From Shinella sp. H4-D48 (lineage in GTDB: Bacteria; Pseudomonadota; Alphaproteobacteria; Rhizobiales; Rhizobiaceae): DNA of 64,000 nucleotides. This document shows, piece by piece, positions 1 to 10,241 of this stretch. A model generated the notes under the pieces. It had not been told where the DNA came from. It worked only from the letters and a program-made list of their open reading frames with translations, and ran no database searches. The stretch lies in the NCBI RefSeq assembly GCF_022637395.1, contig NZ_CP093337.1:2936501-3000500 (forward strand), in the 5' to 3' direction. Position 1 is the first letter of the stretch. Each line of letters begins with the position of its first letter. The position numbers and the translations under genes are program-made.

Positions 1-920
<920 letters not shown>

Positions 921-1091
921 TCATCATCCCGCCGAAAAACATTCGCTACGAACGCAGGCTTCGATGCACCATCAGTTTCGCTTTGACAGGATAGCGCAAG
1001 ACGATTAAGGGGACCGGCTAATCATTTTCCCTTTAACGCGCCGGTCCACCCGGCCCCGCCTGAGACAATCGGCACCTGAGAGGCTTTGACA

Positions 1092-1481
1092 GTGGCAAAA
1101 CCGGAACTCGGAACCAAACGCATCGACCCGGAAACGGGCAAGAAGTTCTACGACCTGAACCGCGATCCGATCGTGTCGCCTTATACGGGCAAGTCCTATC
1201 CGCTTTCCTTCTTCGAGGAAACCTCCGCGGCCGCCGTGATGGAGAAGGATGAGGAAGAAGACGTCAACGAAGTCGATACCGAGAACACGGAAGTCGAACT
1301 GGTTTCGCTCGAGGATGCCGATGAAGATGCATCCGGCGGCGACGACATTCCGGATCTCGGCGATGACGACGTTGAAATCGACGGCGATGACGACGACACG
1401 TTCCTGGAACAGGACGAAGACGACGATAACGACGACATGAGCGACCTCATCGGCGTCACCGGCGACGAAGACGAAGCGTAA
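1092..1481 (+). CDS. TIGR02300 / FYDLN-acid family protein of unknown function
   Basis: A 129-residue acidic protein. The first 45 residues are conserved-looking (AKPELGTKRIDPETGKKFYDLNRDPIVSPYTG) and carry the FYDLN motif that names the family. The rest is dominated by Asp and Glu runs and probably disordered. The family is confined to alphaproteobacteria and has no assigned function. I place the start at the GTG at 1092, which follows GAGAGG about eight bases upstream; a TTG two codons earlier is possible. It is divergent from aroA and followed by a strong intrinsic terminator and then a tRNA. Confidence 0.85.
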   Translation: MAKPELGTKRIDPETGKKFYDLNRDPIVSPYTGKSYPLSFFEETSAAAVMEKDEEEDVNEVDTENTEVELVSLEDADEDASGGDDIPDLGDDDVEIDGDDDDTFLEQDEDDDNDDMSDLIGVTGDEDEA

Positions 1482-1493
1482 CACCCTGATTTT

Positions 1494-1532
1494 CCGGCCG
1501 ATTTCAAAAAAATCGGCCGGATATCATTTTTC
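1494..1532 (+). terminator. Intrinsic terminator of the FYDLN-acid gene
   Basis: Arms CCGGCCGAT at 1494-1502 and ATCGGCCGG at 1512-1520 form a nine-base-pair stem, followed by an A/T-rich stretch ending in TTTTT. It lies 13 bases after the stop codon. Confidence 0.8.
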
Positions 1533-1626
1533 GGCTTGCCATCCTCCAGCACGGCAAGTAATAAGCCGCACACCGAACGGCAACGCCGCTTCGGTTCCCG
1601 GAAACCGGCCTCGCCGGACCCGTTAT

Positions 1627-1702
<76 letters not shown>

Positions 1703-1736
1703 AACCTTCCACAGCACAAACATCTGTGACTTTCCC

Positions 1737-2006
1737 TTACGGCTGCTCGCGCATGCCGGGTGTGGCTTCGCGCTGATCTGCGTCTTCCAGATCGGTTTTG
1801 ACCAGGAAGGTGTCGGAGTGCTGGCGGGCGGCTTCGCGAAGCGCTGCGAGGTTGGGCTCGTCGTCTCCCCCGATCTCGCCATTGCCCTGATCGATTTCGT
1901 GCTCGGCCTGATACCAGTGATCATCGGGCTTGCCTTCCGGCGCGCCCGCCTGTTGCCATAGTTCGTAGGCGCGCTTGCGGATGCGGTCTTCTCTCGTGTC
2001 TTCCAT
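1737..2006 (-). CDS. Small DUF2934-type protein
   Basis: An 89-residue hydrophilic protein with the sequence DRIRKRAYELWQQAGAPEGKPDDHWYQAEHE near its start. This is the hallmark of DUF2934, a short alphaproteobacterial domain of unknown function often found in stress-induced small proteins. The ATG at 2006 was chosen because AGGGAG lies about eight bases upstream; the longer open frame upstream has no such signal. The C-terminal half is acidic and probably disordered. It is divergent from the TMEM43-like gene. Confidence 0.75.
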   Translation of the reverse strand: MEDTREDRIRKRAYELWQQAGAPEGKPDDHWYQAEHEIDQGNGEIGGDDEPNLAALREAARQHSDTFLVKTDLEDADQREATPGMREQP

Positions 2007-2155
2007 TGGTCTTCTCCCTTGGTTTTGTAACGCGAGAACGGACCGGCGGGCAGGTTGTTCCGCACACCCACGGCCGCTTGCGCGATACTGCCGGCAAGAA
2101 TAAGCAGATCGGTATGTACGTCCCATGACGTAGATCAGTCTTGCTGGGGAACACC

Positions 2156-3322
2156 ATGAGCTTCACGGAAACGACGACCACGTCCTGGTTCTCCAGACTG
2201 AAGGGGGCGCTGGTCAGGATCGTGATCGGCCTGATCCTGCTTGTCGCCTGCATCTGGCTGCTCTTCTGGAACGAAGGGCGCTCGGTGAAGACCTACAGGG
2301 CGCTCGTGGAAGGGGCCGGGCTTGTCGTCTCCGTCGATAACGGCCGCGTCGATCCAGCCAATGACGGCAGGCTCGTGCATGTGTCGGGGCCTGTGAAGCC
2401 TGTCGGCATCCCCGAAGATAATGTGCTCGGCATTGCGGCGGACGGTGCGGCCGGGCTCGGACGCGTCGTCGAGATGTACCAGTGGGTCGAGACATCGCGG
2501 TCGGAGACCCGCAAGCAGCTTGGCGGCGGAGAGGAAACCGTAACCACCTATTCCTACAGCAAGGAATGGAAACGCGACGCAGTCAATTCCAGCAATTTCC
2601 GTCAGGCTGGGCACGACAATCCGCAAAAGCCGATCGACGATGCAAGCTTCTTCGTCCCATCGGCAACGATCGGGACCTTCAGCGTCGATGGCCGGGCCGT
2701 CGCGCGGCTGGGCGACGAGCGGCCGATCCCGCTGACCGGATCGGAAGCAAACCGCCTGGGCGAGACAGCAGCCCTCGGCAAGCCGGCCTCCGTTGTCGGC
2801 GGCCAGGCGATCTTTTCCTACAATCCGCAGAACCCCGAGATCGGCGACATCCGCATTTCCTTCACCCGTTCTGACATCGACAGCGCAAGCTTCGTCGGCG
2901 CGCAACGCGGCGCAGGTCTTGTTCCCTATACGACCTCGAACGGCCGGGCGCTTTTCCTGAGCGAGGCCGGCCTCGTGGATGCGCCTGCCATGTTCGACGC
3001 AGCCCAGAGCGAGAACACCGTCATCACATGGCTGGTGCGCGCCGGCGGGCTCATCGGCCTGTTCATCGGCTTCGTCTTCATTCTGTCGATCCTCGGGGTC
3101 ATCGCCGATCTCGTGCCGTTCATCGGCTCGCTCGTCCGCTTCGGCACGACCGCGATCGCGCTGATCTTCACACTTCTGATCGGCCCGACTGTCATTGCCA
3201 TCGCCTGGATCACCTATCGCCCGCTCATCGCCATTGCGGTTCTGGCCGCCGGCATTGCGCTGGCGACAGGCATCCTTTATCTGCGACGGGGCAAGGCGGC
3301 ACCCGCCGCCGCACCGGCATGA
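2156..3322 (+). CDS. TMEM43-family membrane protein
   Basis: A 388-residue membrane protein of the TMEM43 (LUMA) family, whose bacterial role is unknown. One transmembrane segment lies near the N-terminus (about residues 20-40, IVIGLILLVACIWLLFWNEGR, with the family motif WNEGR directly after it). A long extracytoplasmic domain follows, with YQWVE and YSYSKEW motifs. Three or four hydrophobic segments lie in the last 120 residues. The ATG at 2156 is preceded by GGGGA at six bases; the longer frame begins with an unsupported TTG. The next gene starts 24 bases downstream on the same strand, so the two may be co-transcribed. Confidence 0.8.
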   Translation: MSFTETTTTSWFSRLKGALVRIVIGLILLVACIWLLFWNEGRSVKTYRALVEGAGLVVSVDNGRVDPANDGRLVHVSGPVKPVGIPEDNVLGIAADGAAGLGRVVEMYQWVETSRSETRKQLGGGEETVTTYSYSKEWKRDAVNSSNFRQAGHDNPQKPIDDASFFVPSATIGTFSVDGRAVARLGDERPIPLTGSEANRLGETAALGKPASVVGGQAIFSYNPQNPEIGDIRISFTRSDIDSASFVGAQRGAGLVPYTTSNGRALFLSEAGLVDAPAMFDAAQSENTVITWLVRAGGLIGLFIGFVFILSILGVIADLVPFIGSLVRFGTTAIALIFTLLIGPTVIAIAWITYRPLIAIAVLAAGIALATGILYLRRGKAAPAAAPA

Positions 3323-3346
3323 TACCAACAGCGGGGTAAGCGACGC

Positions 3347-4138
3347 GTGACCTTCTACATTTCGAAGATCTTCTGGCTCGTCGCCCAACCACTTTCACTG
3401 GCCTTCTTTCTCATCGTCGCCGGCCTGCTCGCCGGATTGCTGAAGTGGAACCGCATCAGGACGCTTTCAAGCATACTGGCCGCGCTCATCCTGTTCCTCA
3501 CCCTGTTCACGACGACGGGCGCGGTACTGCTACAGACGCTGGAGGACCGTATCCCTCGCGCCACACTGCCCGAGGGCGGACCGGCCTGCATCATCACGCT
3601 CGGCGGCGGCTTCGAGGCTGACGTCACGACTGCGCGCGGCGGTTACGAGATGAACCAGGCCGGGGATCGCTTCGTGGAAACGCTGCGGCTTGCGCGGGAG
3701 TTTCCACAGGCGCGCATCCTGATTTCCGGCGGCGACGGCTCGCTAAGTGGTGATTTTGAAGGCGACGCGGTCATCGGCAGCCGCTTTCTCGCAGCCTTCG
3801 GCATTCCCGAAACGCGGCTCATCCGCGAGGGCGGATCACGCGATACATTCGAGAATGCGGACTACACGCAGGCGCTGCTTGCGGAAAACGGACTGGAACG
3901 CTGCCTTCTCGTGACCTCGGCCTTCCACATTCCGCGCTCGATCGGGCTCTTCCGCAAGCGCGGCCTCGACATGCTGCCGTGGCCGACCGACTTCCGCACG
4001 ACGGGCAAGGCCAGTCTCGGCCTCGACCTCACCCAGCCCTCGGTCAACAGCCAGCTGATGACAATGGCTGTTCGCGAATGGATCGGCCTGGCCTTCTATT
4101 CCATGGCTGGCCGCACGAGCGCTTTCCTGCCGGAGTAA
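3347..4138 (+). CDS. YdcF/ElyC-family (DUF218) membrane protein
   Basis: A 263-residue protein with two N-terminal hydrophobic segments (about residues 7-30 and 40-62) followed by a DUF218 domain. Characteristic stretches are IITLGGGFE, ILISGGDG, GGSRDTFENA and LLVTSAFHIPRSIGLFRK. In Escherichia coli, ElyC of this superfamily affects peptidoglycan assembly and lipid carrier metabolism; the precise role here is not known. The start codon is GTG with a GGGG box upstream. It probably forms a pair with the preceding TMEM43-like gene and converges on the secreted protein gene with one base between stops. Confidence 0.85.
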   Translation: MTFYISKIFWLVAQPLSLAFFLIVAGLLAGLLKWNRIRTLSSILAALILFLTLFTTTGAVLLQTLEDRIPRATLPEGGPACIITLGGGFEADVTTARGGYEMNQAGDRFVETLRLAREFPQARILISGGDGSLSGDFEGDAVIGSRFLAAFGIPETRLIREGGSRDTFENADYTQALLAENGLERCLLVTSAFHIPRSIGLFRKRGLDMLPWPTDFRTTGKASLGLDLTQPSVNSQLMTMAVREWIGLAFYSMAGRTSAFLPE

Positions 4139-4139
4139 T

Positions 4140-4613
4140 CTACTTCTTGGAGATCGTCTCGAACCGGGCGTTGCGAACGCGGATCGTCATCGTGCAATAC
4201 TCGCTGTCGTCGCGGCCGCAGCTGGCGGCGTTGGCCTTCAGCTCCAGCACCATGTTTCCGAAGCGCTTCTTCATGTCATAGCCGTAGAGATCGGCAACTG
4301 CGGCGAGGAAGAAGCCGCCTTCGGAAACACGGATGTAGAAGTGATGCGGGCAACCGACATTGCCGCACAGGCCGCCCGGCACGCCATCGCAATTGACCGC
4401 GCCGAGATTGAAGATCGCATCCACCAGACGGTCATTGTTGAAGTCGATATAGTCGGCGAAATCCTCACCGTAGACCGCCGTCTTGCAGCGCTTGGCGACC
4501 TCCGACTGCACCGTCGATAGCGCATCCGGAACGATGTTGGCGGCGCCAGCCGGCATCGCCATCGAAACGAGGGTGGCGGAGAGGAGCGCCAGAAAACTCA
4601 TGCGGATAGCCAT
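4140..4613 (-). CDS. Secreted hypothetical protein
   Basis: A 157-residue protein with a clear signal peptide (MAIRMSFLALLSATLVSMA... followed by PAGAA and a likely cut after Ala). The mature part has several cysteines (RCKTA, NCDG, LCGNVGCPHHF, ASCGR, YCTM), consistent with disulfide bonds in the periplasm. No known domain is recognised. The ATG at 4613 has AAAGG eight bases upstream. It is read toward the YdcF-like gene. Confidence 0.75.
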   Translation of the reverse strand: MAIRMSFLALLSATLVSMAMPAGAANIVPDALSTVQSEVAKRCKTAVYGEDFADYIDFNNDRLVDAIFNLGAVNCDGVPGGLCGNVGCPHHFYIRVSEGGFFLAAVADLYGYDMKKRFGNMVLELKANAASCGRDDSEYCTMTIRVRNARFETISKK

Positions 4614-4742
4614 CTCTCAAACCTTTCCATGGCACGCGATTCGGTCATTATGGGCCGCTGACGGCGCGCGGCGTGATTCTGCCGGCGCACTCTACTGCGG
4701 CAAAGCTGTCGCGAGGCTTGGCCCGCATATGAGGGGAACACC

Positions 4743-5378
4743 GTGTCGATCCTGGAACTGCTTGACTACACAGGGGTTGCCGTCTTTGCCGCGACCGGCG
4801 CGCTTTCGGCCTCGCGCAAGCAGCTCGACATCATCGGCTTCCTGTTTCTCGCCGCCGCCACGGGCATCGGCGGCGGCACGTTCCGCGATGTCATTCTCGG
4901 GGCCACGCCCGTCTTCTGGGTGGTGAACCCGACCTATCTCATCGTCTGCGTCTCGGTCGCGCTCATCGTCTTCGTGCTCGCGCACCGCATCGAGTCCCGG
5001 TACCGCCTCCTGCTGTGGCTGGATGCGATGGGCGTGTCGGCCTATTGCGTGATGGGGGCGGCCAAGGGTTTCGCGGCAACCGGTTCGCCTACGGTGGCGA
5101 TCGCCACGGGGGTGCTGACGGCAAGCTTCGGCGGGATCATCCGCGACCTTCTGGCCGGGGAGCCTTCCGTACTGCTGCGCCCGGAAATCTACGTCACCGC
5201 AGCCCTCATCGGTGCGGCGGGCTTCACGGTGGCGACGGTCGCGGGCGCGCCGCTCTGGCTGGCATCGGCCATCGGCATCGGCGCGGCCTTCATCGTGCGC
5301 GGCGGCGCACTGAAGTTCGGCTGGCGGTTCCCGGTCTACAAGGCCCGCCCCGGCCGCCATCCCGATGATGTGATGTAA
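4743..5378 (+). CDS. Trimeric intracellular cation (TRIC)-type channel, YicG/UPF0126 family
   Basis: A 211-residue membrane protein with about seven hydrophobic segments and two copies of the UPF0126 repeat. The first repeat contains GIGGGTFRDVILG and the second contains ASFGGIIRDLLAGE, both matching the G-G-x-x-RD signature of the family. Prokaryotic members with known structures are homotrimeric cation channels. Start is GTG at 4743 with AGGGGAA upstream. It converges with irr, with five bases between the stop codons. Confidence 0.88.
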   Translation: MSILELLDYTGVAVFAATGALSASRKQLDIIGFLFLAAATGIGGGTFRDVILGATPVFWVVNPTYLIVCVSVALIVFVLAHRIESRYRLLLWLDAMGVSAYCVMGAAKGFAATGSPTVAIATGVLTASFGGIIRDLLAGEPSVLLRPEIYVTAALIGAAGFTVATVAGAPLWLASAIGIGAAFIVRGGALKFGWRFPVYKARPGRHPDDVM

Positions 5379-5383
5379 AAATT

Positions 5384-5803
5384 TCAGCCCTTTCGCGGAC
5401 GCAGGCGGATAATCACGTCGACATGCGCGATTTCCATGCCTTCCGGCGGCTCGGGCAGGTTGCCGATCTCGATATTGCTTATGGGAATATCGAGGACGTG
5501 GTTTTCACCTTCAACGAAAAAGTGATGGTGATCGGAGACGTTGGTATCGAAATAGGTCTTCGAGCTTTCCACCGCCAGCACGCGGATCATGCCCGCTTCG
5601 GTGAACTGGTGCAGCGTGTTGTAGACGGTGGCCAGCGAGACCGGAACGCCGGCGGTGACGGCTTCCTCGTGCAGCTCTTCAACCGTCAGGTGGCGGTCGC
5701 CCTTGGCGAAAAGCAGGTCGGCAAGGGCCACACGCTGGCGCGTCGGGCGCAGGCCGCAATGGCGCAGGCGCTCTTCGATGGGCATCTCATGTGCATGCGT
5801 CAT
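5384..5803 (-). CDS. irr: Iron response regulator Irr (Fur family)
   Basis: A 139-residue Fur-family DNA-binding regulator. The winged-helix part reads LRPTRQRVALADLLF and VSLATVYNTLHQFTEAGMI, and the histidine cluster SDHHHFFVEGE corresponds to the metal or heme-binding HxH region of Irr. In rhizobia Irr represses or activates genes under iron limitation and is degraded or inactivated in response to heme. Its position next to fabA-fabB-fabI is the usual one in Rhizobiaceae. I cannot see an obvious iron-control element in its upstream region by eye. Confidence 0.93.
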   Translation of the reverse strand: MTHAHEMPIEERLRHCGLRPTRQRVALADLLFAKGDRHLTVEELHEEAVTAGVPVSLATVYNTLHQFTEAGMIRVLAVESSKTYFDTNVSDHHHFFVEGENHVLDIPISNIEIGNLPEPPEGMEIAHVDVIIRLRPRKG

Positions 5804-6118
5804 GATCGACGTATCCGCTTGTCTGGCCTTGAACTCTAATCCTGAACTTTCGATATAACTTTTGCTGGAGCGGTATTCAATAGGATTGCGTCCGCTTCAA
5901 AGCGCGCAACATGCGGAAAAACCGGGCTCCCACCCGCCGTTCTGTACTTTGCACTGGCTGTCATGGCGAGCATCATGTATGCGGACAGCGGAAAGAACGT
6001 CTCGCCCGGACAGGGCGCGGCGAGAAGACGAGGAGATTCGGTGCGCTTCAATCCGCGCCCTGCCTCCACCAAATCTATGCGAACCAAGCGTCGCTCAAGA
6101 CCGGGGATGAGACATTCG
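5804..6118. other. Intergenic region between irr and fabA
   Basis: About 315 bases between the divergent starts of irr and fabA. It must hold both promoters. Short open frames cross it on both strands, but none has coding character or a convincing ribosome binding site, so I call no gene here. Confidence 0.6.
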
Positions 6119-6634
6119 ATGACGACCAGGCAATCCAGCTACAACTACGAGGAAATTCTGGCCTGCGGCCGCGGCGAGCTTTTCGGCCCCGGCAACGCGC
6201 AGCTTCCTCTGCCGCCTATGCTGATGGTCCACCGCATCACCGATATTTCCGAAACCGGCGGCGCCTTCGACAAGGGCTATATCCGCGCCGAGTACGATGT
6301 GAAGCCGGACGACTGGTACTTCCCCTGTCACTTCCAGGGCAACCCGATCATGCCGGGCTGCCTTGGCCTCGACGGTATGTGGCAGCTGACCGGCTTTTTC
6401 CTCGGCTGGCTCGGTGAGCCCGGCCGCGGCATGGCGCTGTCCACCGGCGAAGTGAAGTTCAAGGGCATGGTTCGTCCCGACACGAAGCTTCTCGAATACG
6501 GCATCGACTTCAAGCGCGTGATGCGCGGCCGCCTCGTGCTCGGCACGGCGGACGGCTGGCTGAAGGCCGATGGCGAAACCATCTATCAGGCGAGCGATCT
6601 TCGCGTCGGCCTGTCGAAGGACAAGGAAGCTTAA
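6119..6634 (+). CDS. fabA: 3-hydroxydecanoyl-ACP dehydratase/isomerase FabA
   Basis: Dehydrates 3-hydroxydecanoyl-ACP and isomerises the trans-2 to the cis-3 double bond, the branch point of anaerobic unsaturated fatty acid synthesis. The protein is 171 residues, the usual FabA length, and contains the active site stretch [20 protein letters not shown] with the catalytic His and the later Asp. The ATG at 6119 gives this length; the open frame runs further upstream without homology. It is followed 75 bases later by fabB, so the three fab genes form one operon. Confidence 0.96.
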   Translation: MTTRQSSYNYEEILACGRGELFGPGNAQLPLPPMLMVHRITDISETGGAFDKGYIRAEYDVKPDDWYFPCHFQGNPIMPGCLGLDGMWQLTGFFLGWLGEPGRGMALSTGEVKFKGMVRPDTKLLEYGIDFKRVMRGRLVLGTADGWLKADGETIYQASDLRVGLSKDKEA

Positions 6635-6709
6635 GGGCGGCGCCAGCCACCGGCAGCCTGAGGGCGGCATTCGCCCTCACCATGAGATGTTCTAGAAAAG
6701 GTCAGGAAA

Positions 6710-7933
6710 ATGAGACGGGTAGTTGTCACGGGCTTGGGGATTGTATCCTCGATCGGGAACAATGCTGATGAGGTGACGGCGTCGCTGCGCGACGCGCGTT
6801 CGGGCATCAGCTTCTCGCAGGATTTCGCCGACCATGGCTTCAAGTGCCAGGTCTGGGGTTCGCCGGATATCGACACCACGGAACTCGTCGATCGCCGTGC
6901 CGCCCGCTTCCTGTCCCAGGGCGGCGCGTGGAACCATGTCGCGATGAAGCAGGCGATTGCCGATGCCGGCCTGGAAGAGGCCGACTATGCCGCCAATCCG
7001 CGCGCCGGCATCATCATGGGTTCGGGTGGTCCGTCCACCCGCACGCTGATCGAAGCCGCTGAGATCACGCTCAAGAACAACTCGCCCAAGCGCATCGGCC
7101 CCTTTGCCGTGCCGAAGGCTATGTCGTCCACGGCATCCGCCACGCTCGCCACCTGGTTCAAGATCCACGGTGTCAACTACTCGATCTCGTCGGCCTGCTC
7201 GACCTCAGCGCATTGCATCGGCAATGCCGCCGAGATGATCCAGTGGGGCAAGCAGGACCTCATGTTCGCCGGCGGCCACGAAGATCTCGACTGGACGATG
7301 TCGAATCTGTTCGACGCCATGGGCGCCATGTCTTCCAAATACAACGACACGCCTGCCACGGCATCGCGCGCCTATGACGCGACCCGTGACGGCTTCGTCA
7401 TCGCCGGCGGTGCCGGCGTTCTGGTTCTCGAGGAACTGGAACATGCCAAGGCGCGCGGCGCGAAGATCTATGCCGAGATCACCGGCTATGGCGCCACGTC
7501 CGACGGCTACGACATGGTCGCCCCGTCGGGTGAAGGTGCTGTGCGCTGCATGCGCCAGGCACTCGCCACCGTGAAGGGGGATGTCGACTACATCAATACG
7601 CACGGCACCTCGACGCCCGTTGGCGATTCCAAGGAGATCGGCGCGATCCGTGAAGTCTTCGGCGACAAGATTCCGCACATCCAGTCGACCAAGTCGCTGA
7701 CCGGTCACTCGCTCGGCGCCGCCGGCGTGCAGGAATCGATCTACGGCCTCCTTATGATGCAGGCCGGCTTCATCGGCGAAAGCGCGCATATCACCGAGCT
7801 TGATCCTGAATTCGATGGCGTTCCGATCGTGCGCAAGCGCATCGACAATGCGAAGATCGATACGGTTCTTTCCAATTCCTTCGGTTTCGGCGGCACGAAC
7901 GCCACGCTGGTCTTCCAGCGCCACAACGGATGA
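6710..7933 (+). CDS. fabB: 3-oxoacyl-ACP synthase I FabB
   Basis: Condenses malonyl-ACP with growing acyl-ACP and is needed for elongation of unsaturated chains. It is 407 residues long. The Cys-His-His triad of KAS I is visible as [10 protein letters not shown] (nucleophile Cys), [11 protein letters not shown] and [11 protein letters not shown], and the C-terminal [14 protein letters not shown] is typical. The stop codon overlaps the start of fabI by four bases (ATGA), showing translational coupling. Confidence 0.97.
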   Translation: MRRVVVTGLGIVSSIGNNADEVTASLRDARSGISFSQDFADHGFKCQVWGSPDIDTTELVDRRAARFLSQGGAWNHVAMKQAIADAGLEEADYAANPRAGIIMGSGGPSTRTLIEAAEITLKNNSPKRIGPFAVPKAMSSTASATLATWFKIHGVNYSISSACSTSAHCIGNAAEMIQWGKQDLMFAGGHEDLDWTMSNLFDAMGAMSSKYNDTPATASRAYDATRDGFVIAGGAGVLVLEELEHAKARGAKIYAEITGYGATSDGYDMVAPSGEGAVRCMRQALATVKGDVDYINTHGTSTPVGDSKEIGAIREVFGDKIPHIQSTKSLTGHSLGAAGVQESIYGLLMMQAGFIGESAHITELDPEFDGVPIVRKRIDNAKIDTVLSNSFGFGGTNATLVFQRHNG

Positions 7934-8745
7934 CAGGCATGACGGGGATCATGAACGGCAAGCGCGGCCTCATCATGGGGGTCGCGAACAATCACTCCAT
8001 CGCATGGGGCATCGCACAGAAGCTCGCCCAACAAGGCGCGGAACTCGCCTTCACATATCAGGGTGAGGCGCTCGGCAAGCGCGTGAAGCCACTGGCCGCC
8101 GAGCTGGGCTCCGATTTCGTCATTCCCTGCGATGTCGAGGACATCGCATCGGTCGACTCCACGATCGAGGCCATCAAGGAAAAGTGGGGCAAGCTCGACT
8201 TCGTGGTGCACGCCATCGGCTTTTCCGACAAGAACGAGCTAAAGGGCCTCTATGCGAACACCACGCGCGAAAACTTCTCGCGCACGATGGTGATCTCCTG
8301 CTTCTCCTTCACCGAAATCGCCAAGCGTGCGGCCGGCCTCATGACGGACGGCGGCTCGATGCTGACGCTGACCTATGGCGGCTCCACCCGCGTCATGCCG
8401 AACTACAACGTCATGGGCGTTGCAAAGGCGGCGCTTGAGGCCTCCGTGCGCTATCTCGCCGGCGACTATGGTCCGCAGGGTATTCGCGTCAACGCGATCT
8501 CGGCCGGCCCGATCCGTACCCTGGCGGGTGCCGGTATCTCGGACGCGCGCGCCATGCTCTCCTGGCAGCAGAAGAACGCTCCCTTGCGCCGCACCGTCAC
8601 CATCGAGGATGTCGGCAATTCGGCGCTTTACCTTCTCTCTGACCTGTCGAGCGGCGTGACCGGCGAAATCCACTATGTGGATTCCGGCTACAATATCACC
8701 TCCATGCCAACGCTGGAGCGTCTGGCCAAGGCCGACAGCGAGTAA
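7930..8745 (+). CDS. fabI: Enoyl-ACP reductase (NADH) FabI
   Basis: Performs the last reduction in each round of fatty acid elongation and is the target of triclosan-type inhibitors. The 271-residue protein shows the SDR-like cofactor segment [16 protein letters not shown], and the active-site Tyr-x6-Lys as YNVMGVAK. The second half has [17 protein letters not shown]. The ATG at 7930 overlaps the fabB stop; two in-frame ATG codons (7939 and 7951) could also serve as starts. A strong terminator follows. Confidence 0.96.
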   Translation: MTGMTGIMNGKRGLIMGVANNHSIAWGIAQKLAQQGAELAFTYQGEALGKRVKPLAAELGSDFVIPCDVEDIASVDSTIEAIKEKWGKLDFVVHAIGFSDKNELKGLYANTTRENFSRTMVISCFSFTEIAKRAAGLMTDGGSMLTLTYGGSTRVMPNYNVMGVAKAALEASVRYLAGDYGPQGIRVNAISAGPIRTLAGAGISDARAMLSWQQKNAPLRRTVTIEDVGNSALYLLSDLSSGVTGEIHYVDSGYNITSMPTLERLAKADSE

Positions 8746-8747
8746 CG

Positions 8748-8788
8748 AAAACGGCGCGAAGCTTCACACTTCGCGCCGTTTCTCTTTG
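8748..8788 (+). terminator. Intrinsic terminator of the fabA-fabB-fabI operon
   Basis: Arms AACGGCGCGAAG (to 8761) and CTTCGCGCCGTT (from 8769) form a twelve-base-pair stem with a seven-base loop, followed by TTCTCTTT. It starts just after the fabI stop. Confidence 0.85.
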
Positions 8789-8793
8789 ATCGA

Positions 8794-9021
8794 TCAGAGC
8801 ACTAAGAGGGCACTTACGAGAAGGATCATCGCGACCAGGATGCCAAGCAGCATCATGCGCACGCGGCTGTTCATTTCGATCGGCTTGCCATCTGCCCCTC
8901 GCCTCAAGAAAGCGAGCGGCGATTCGGAAGGCGGCGTATGCCCCTCCCCCTGCTTCACGTCCTTGGCGATGACTTCCGCTACATCTTCCATCATCGGCGG
9001 TCTTGTAGGTCCAAAAGCCAT
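8794..9021 (-). CDS. Small membrane protein of unknown function
   Basis: A 75-residue protein with a hydrophilic N-terminal half (MAFGPTRPPMMEDVAEVIAK) and a single C-terminal transmembrane segment MMLLGILVAMILLVSALLVL at its very end. The ATG at 9021 was chosen because AGGAG lies seven bases upstream; the longer frame has no such signal. It is read toward the fabI terminator. No family is recognised. Confidence 0.6.
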   Translation of the reverse strand: MAFGPTRPPMMEDVAEVIAKDVKQGEGHTPPSESPLAFLRRGADGKPIEMNSRVRMMLLGILVAMILLVSALLVL

Positions 9022-9134
9022 TGCGGGTCTCCTGAACGGGTGCGGTTCCATCATGGTGGACCCGTTTCAGGAAAATGGCAATCGGCTGCGGCAATCAGCG
9101 CCAGCGGAAGCTGACGCCGGTCAACCCCTGGATC

Positions 9135-10151
9135 TCAGCGCCGGCCGAAGAGGACCTTGAAGCGGGCGTTGCGGCACACTTCGCCGCTTTCCTTGAACGC
9201 TTCCTTGAGCACCGGCTCGTAGGGCAGGCCGCGATTGGCGACCATCAGCAGGCGGCCGCCGATCTTCAAGGACTTTGCAGCCATTCGGATCATGCCAGCA
9301 CCAAGCGAGTGGTCTGCGGCATGACCTTCGTGGAAGGGCGGGTTCATGACGATGAGGTCGTAGTGATCGCGCGGCGTTTCGGCCGTCAGGTCGAACCAGT
9401 AGAAGCGCGCGGGAACGTTCGGGCAGTTCTCCACCATGTTCTCTTTGGCCGCTTCCAGCGCCTCGTAATGCGCCTCGAAAAGGTCGACGCCCTTCGCCTG
9501 CGGCGCGCGATCGCCGAGCATGACGGAGAGGTAACCCCAGCCGGCGCCGAAATCGGCGGCATGGCCGTTGAAGTCTTCGGGAATGCGGCTCGCAAGCAGC
9601 TCGGAACCGTCGTCGATGCGGTCATGCGAGAACATGCCGGGCGCCGCAGTGAAGCGGCCGTCGACGCGCACCGGCTTGGCCGCCAGCTTGGCAATGGCCT
9701 CCGCCGGATCTTCCGGACGGGCAAACCAGATGGCGAGGCCATGGTACTTCGGCATGGAATCGCCGGTCAGGCCGAGCTGGTCGAGACGCTTGCGCATGGA
9801 CTGCACGCCGTCTTCCTTGCTGCCCGCCACCACGATCAGGCCGCCCGTGCGAACGCGCCGAAGGGCTTCTGCAATGCGGTTCTCGTTTTCACCCTTGTGC
9901 TTGTTCATGAGGATGAACGCGCCGTCGAAATCCTCACCATCGATGATCGCCTTCACCGGCTGACGCACGGCCTCAAGGCCGCGATAGAGCGAGCGCAGCG
10001 GCTGCACGGCGTCCAGCGTCGCGGGGAAGCCTTCCGGCGGGCGCTGGCCGGCTTCCGCGCCGAGGAAGAGGTAGCGTTCGCCCTCGCCGGGCATGCCGAG
10101 CGTGCCGGAGGCAAAGGGATGGAACAGGGTCTTCAGGGCATCGCGGGTCAT
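9135..10151 (-). CDS. Class I SAM-dependent methyltransferase, RsmC/RlmG-like
   Basis: A 338-residue protein with the two-domain layout of RsmC: an N-terminal degenerate methyltransferase-like half (FLGAEAGQRPPEG..., GLIVVAGSKEDGVQSMRK) and a C-terminal catalytic half. The catalytic half has AADFGAGWGYLS (SAM-binding motif I) near residue 200 and DLIVMNPPFHEG (motif IV, NPPF), typical of enzymes that methylate the N2 of guanine in rRNA. E. coli RsmC acts on G1207 of 16S rRNA. Target specificity here is inferred from similarity only. It lies downstream of pnp on the same strand but beyond a terminator. Confidence 0.82.
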   Translation of the reverse strand: MTRDALKTLFHPFASGTLGMPGEGERYLFLGAEAGQRPPEGFPATLDAVQPLRSLYRGLEAVRQPVKAIIDGEDFDGAFILMNKHKGENENRIAEALRRVRTGGLIVVAGSKEDGVQSMRKRLDQLGLTGDSMPKYHGLAIWFARPEDPAEAIAKLAAKPVRVDGRFTAAPGMFSHDRIDDGSELLASRIPEDFNGHAADFGAGWGYLSVMLGDRAPQAKGVDLFEAHYEALEAAKENMVENCPNVPARFYWFDLTAETPRDHYDLIVMNPPFHEGHAADHSLGAGMIRMAAKSLKIGGRLLMVANRGLPYEPVLKEAFKESGEVCRNARFKVLFGRR

Positions 10152-10180
10152 GGTCGGCTCACAGGGTGGGGTTTCAGACG

Positions 10181-10218
10181 TTCAAAAGAAAGGGCGCGGA
10201 ACATGCCGCTCCGCGCCC
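10181..10218 (-). terminator. Intrinsic terminator downstream of pnp
   Basis: Arms GGGCGCGGA at 10192-10200 and TCCGCGCCC at 10210-10218 pair perfectly. Read on the reverse strand the stem is followed by TTTCTTTTG. It sits about 25 bases after the pnp stop. Confidence 0.8.
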
Positions 10219-10241
10219 CTTCCAAAAGGTAGAGGGTCCGA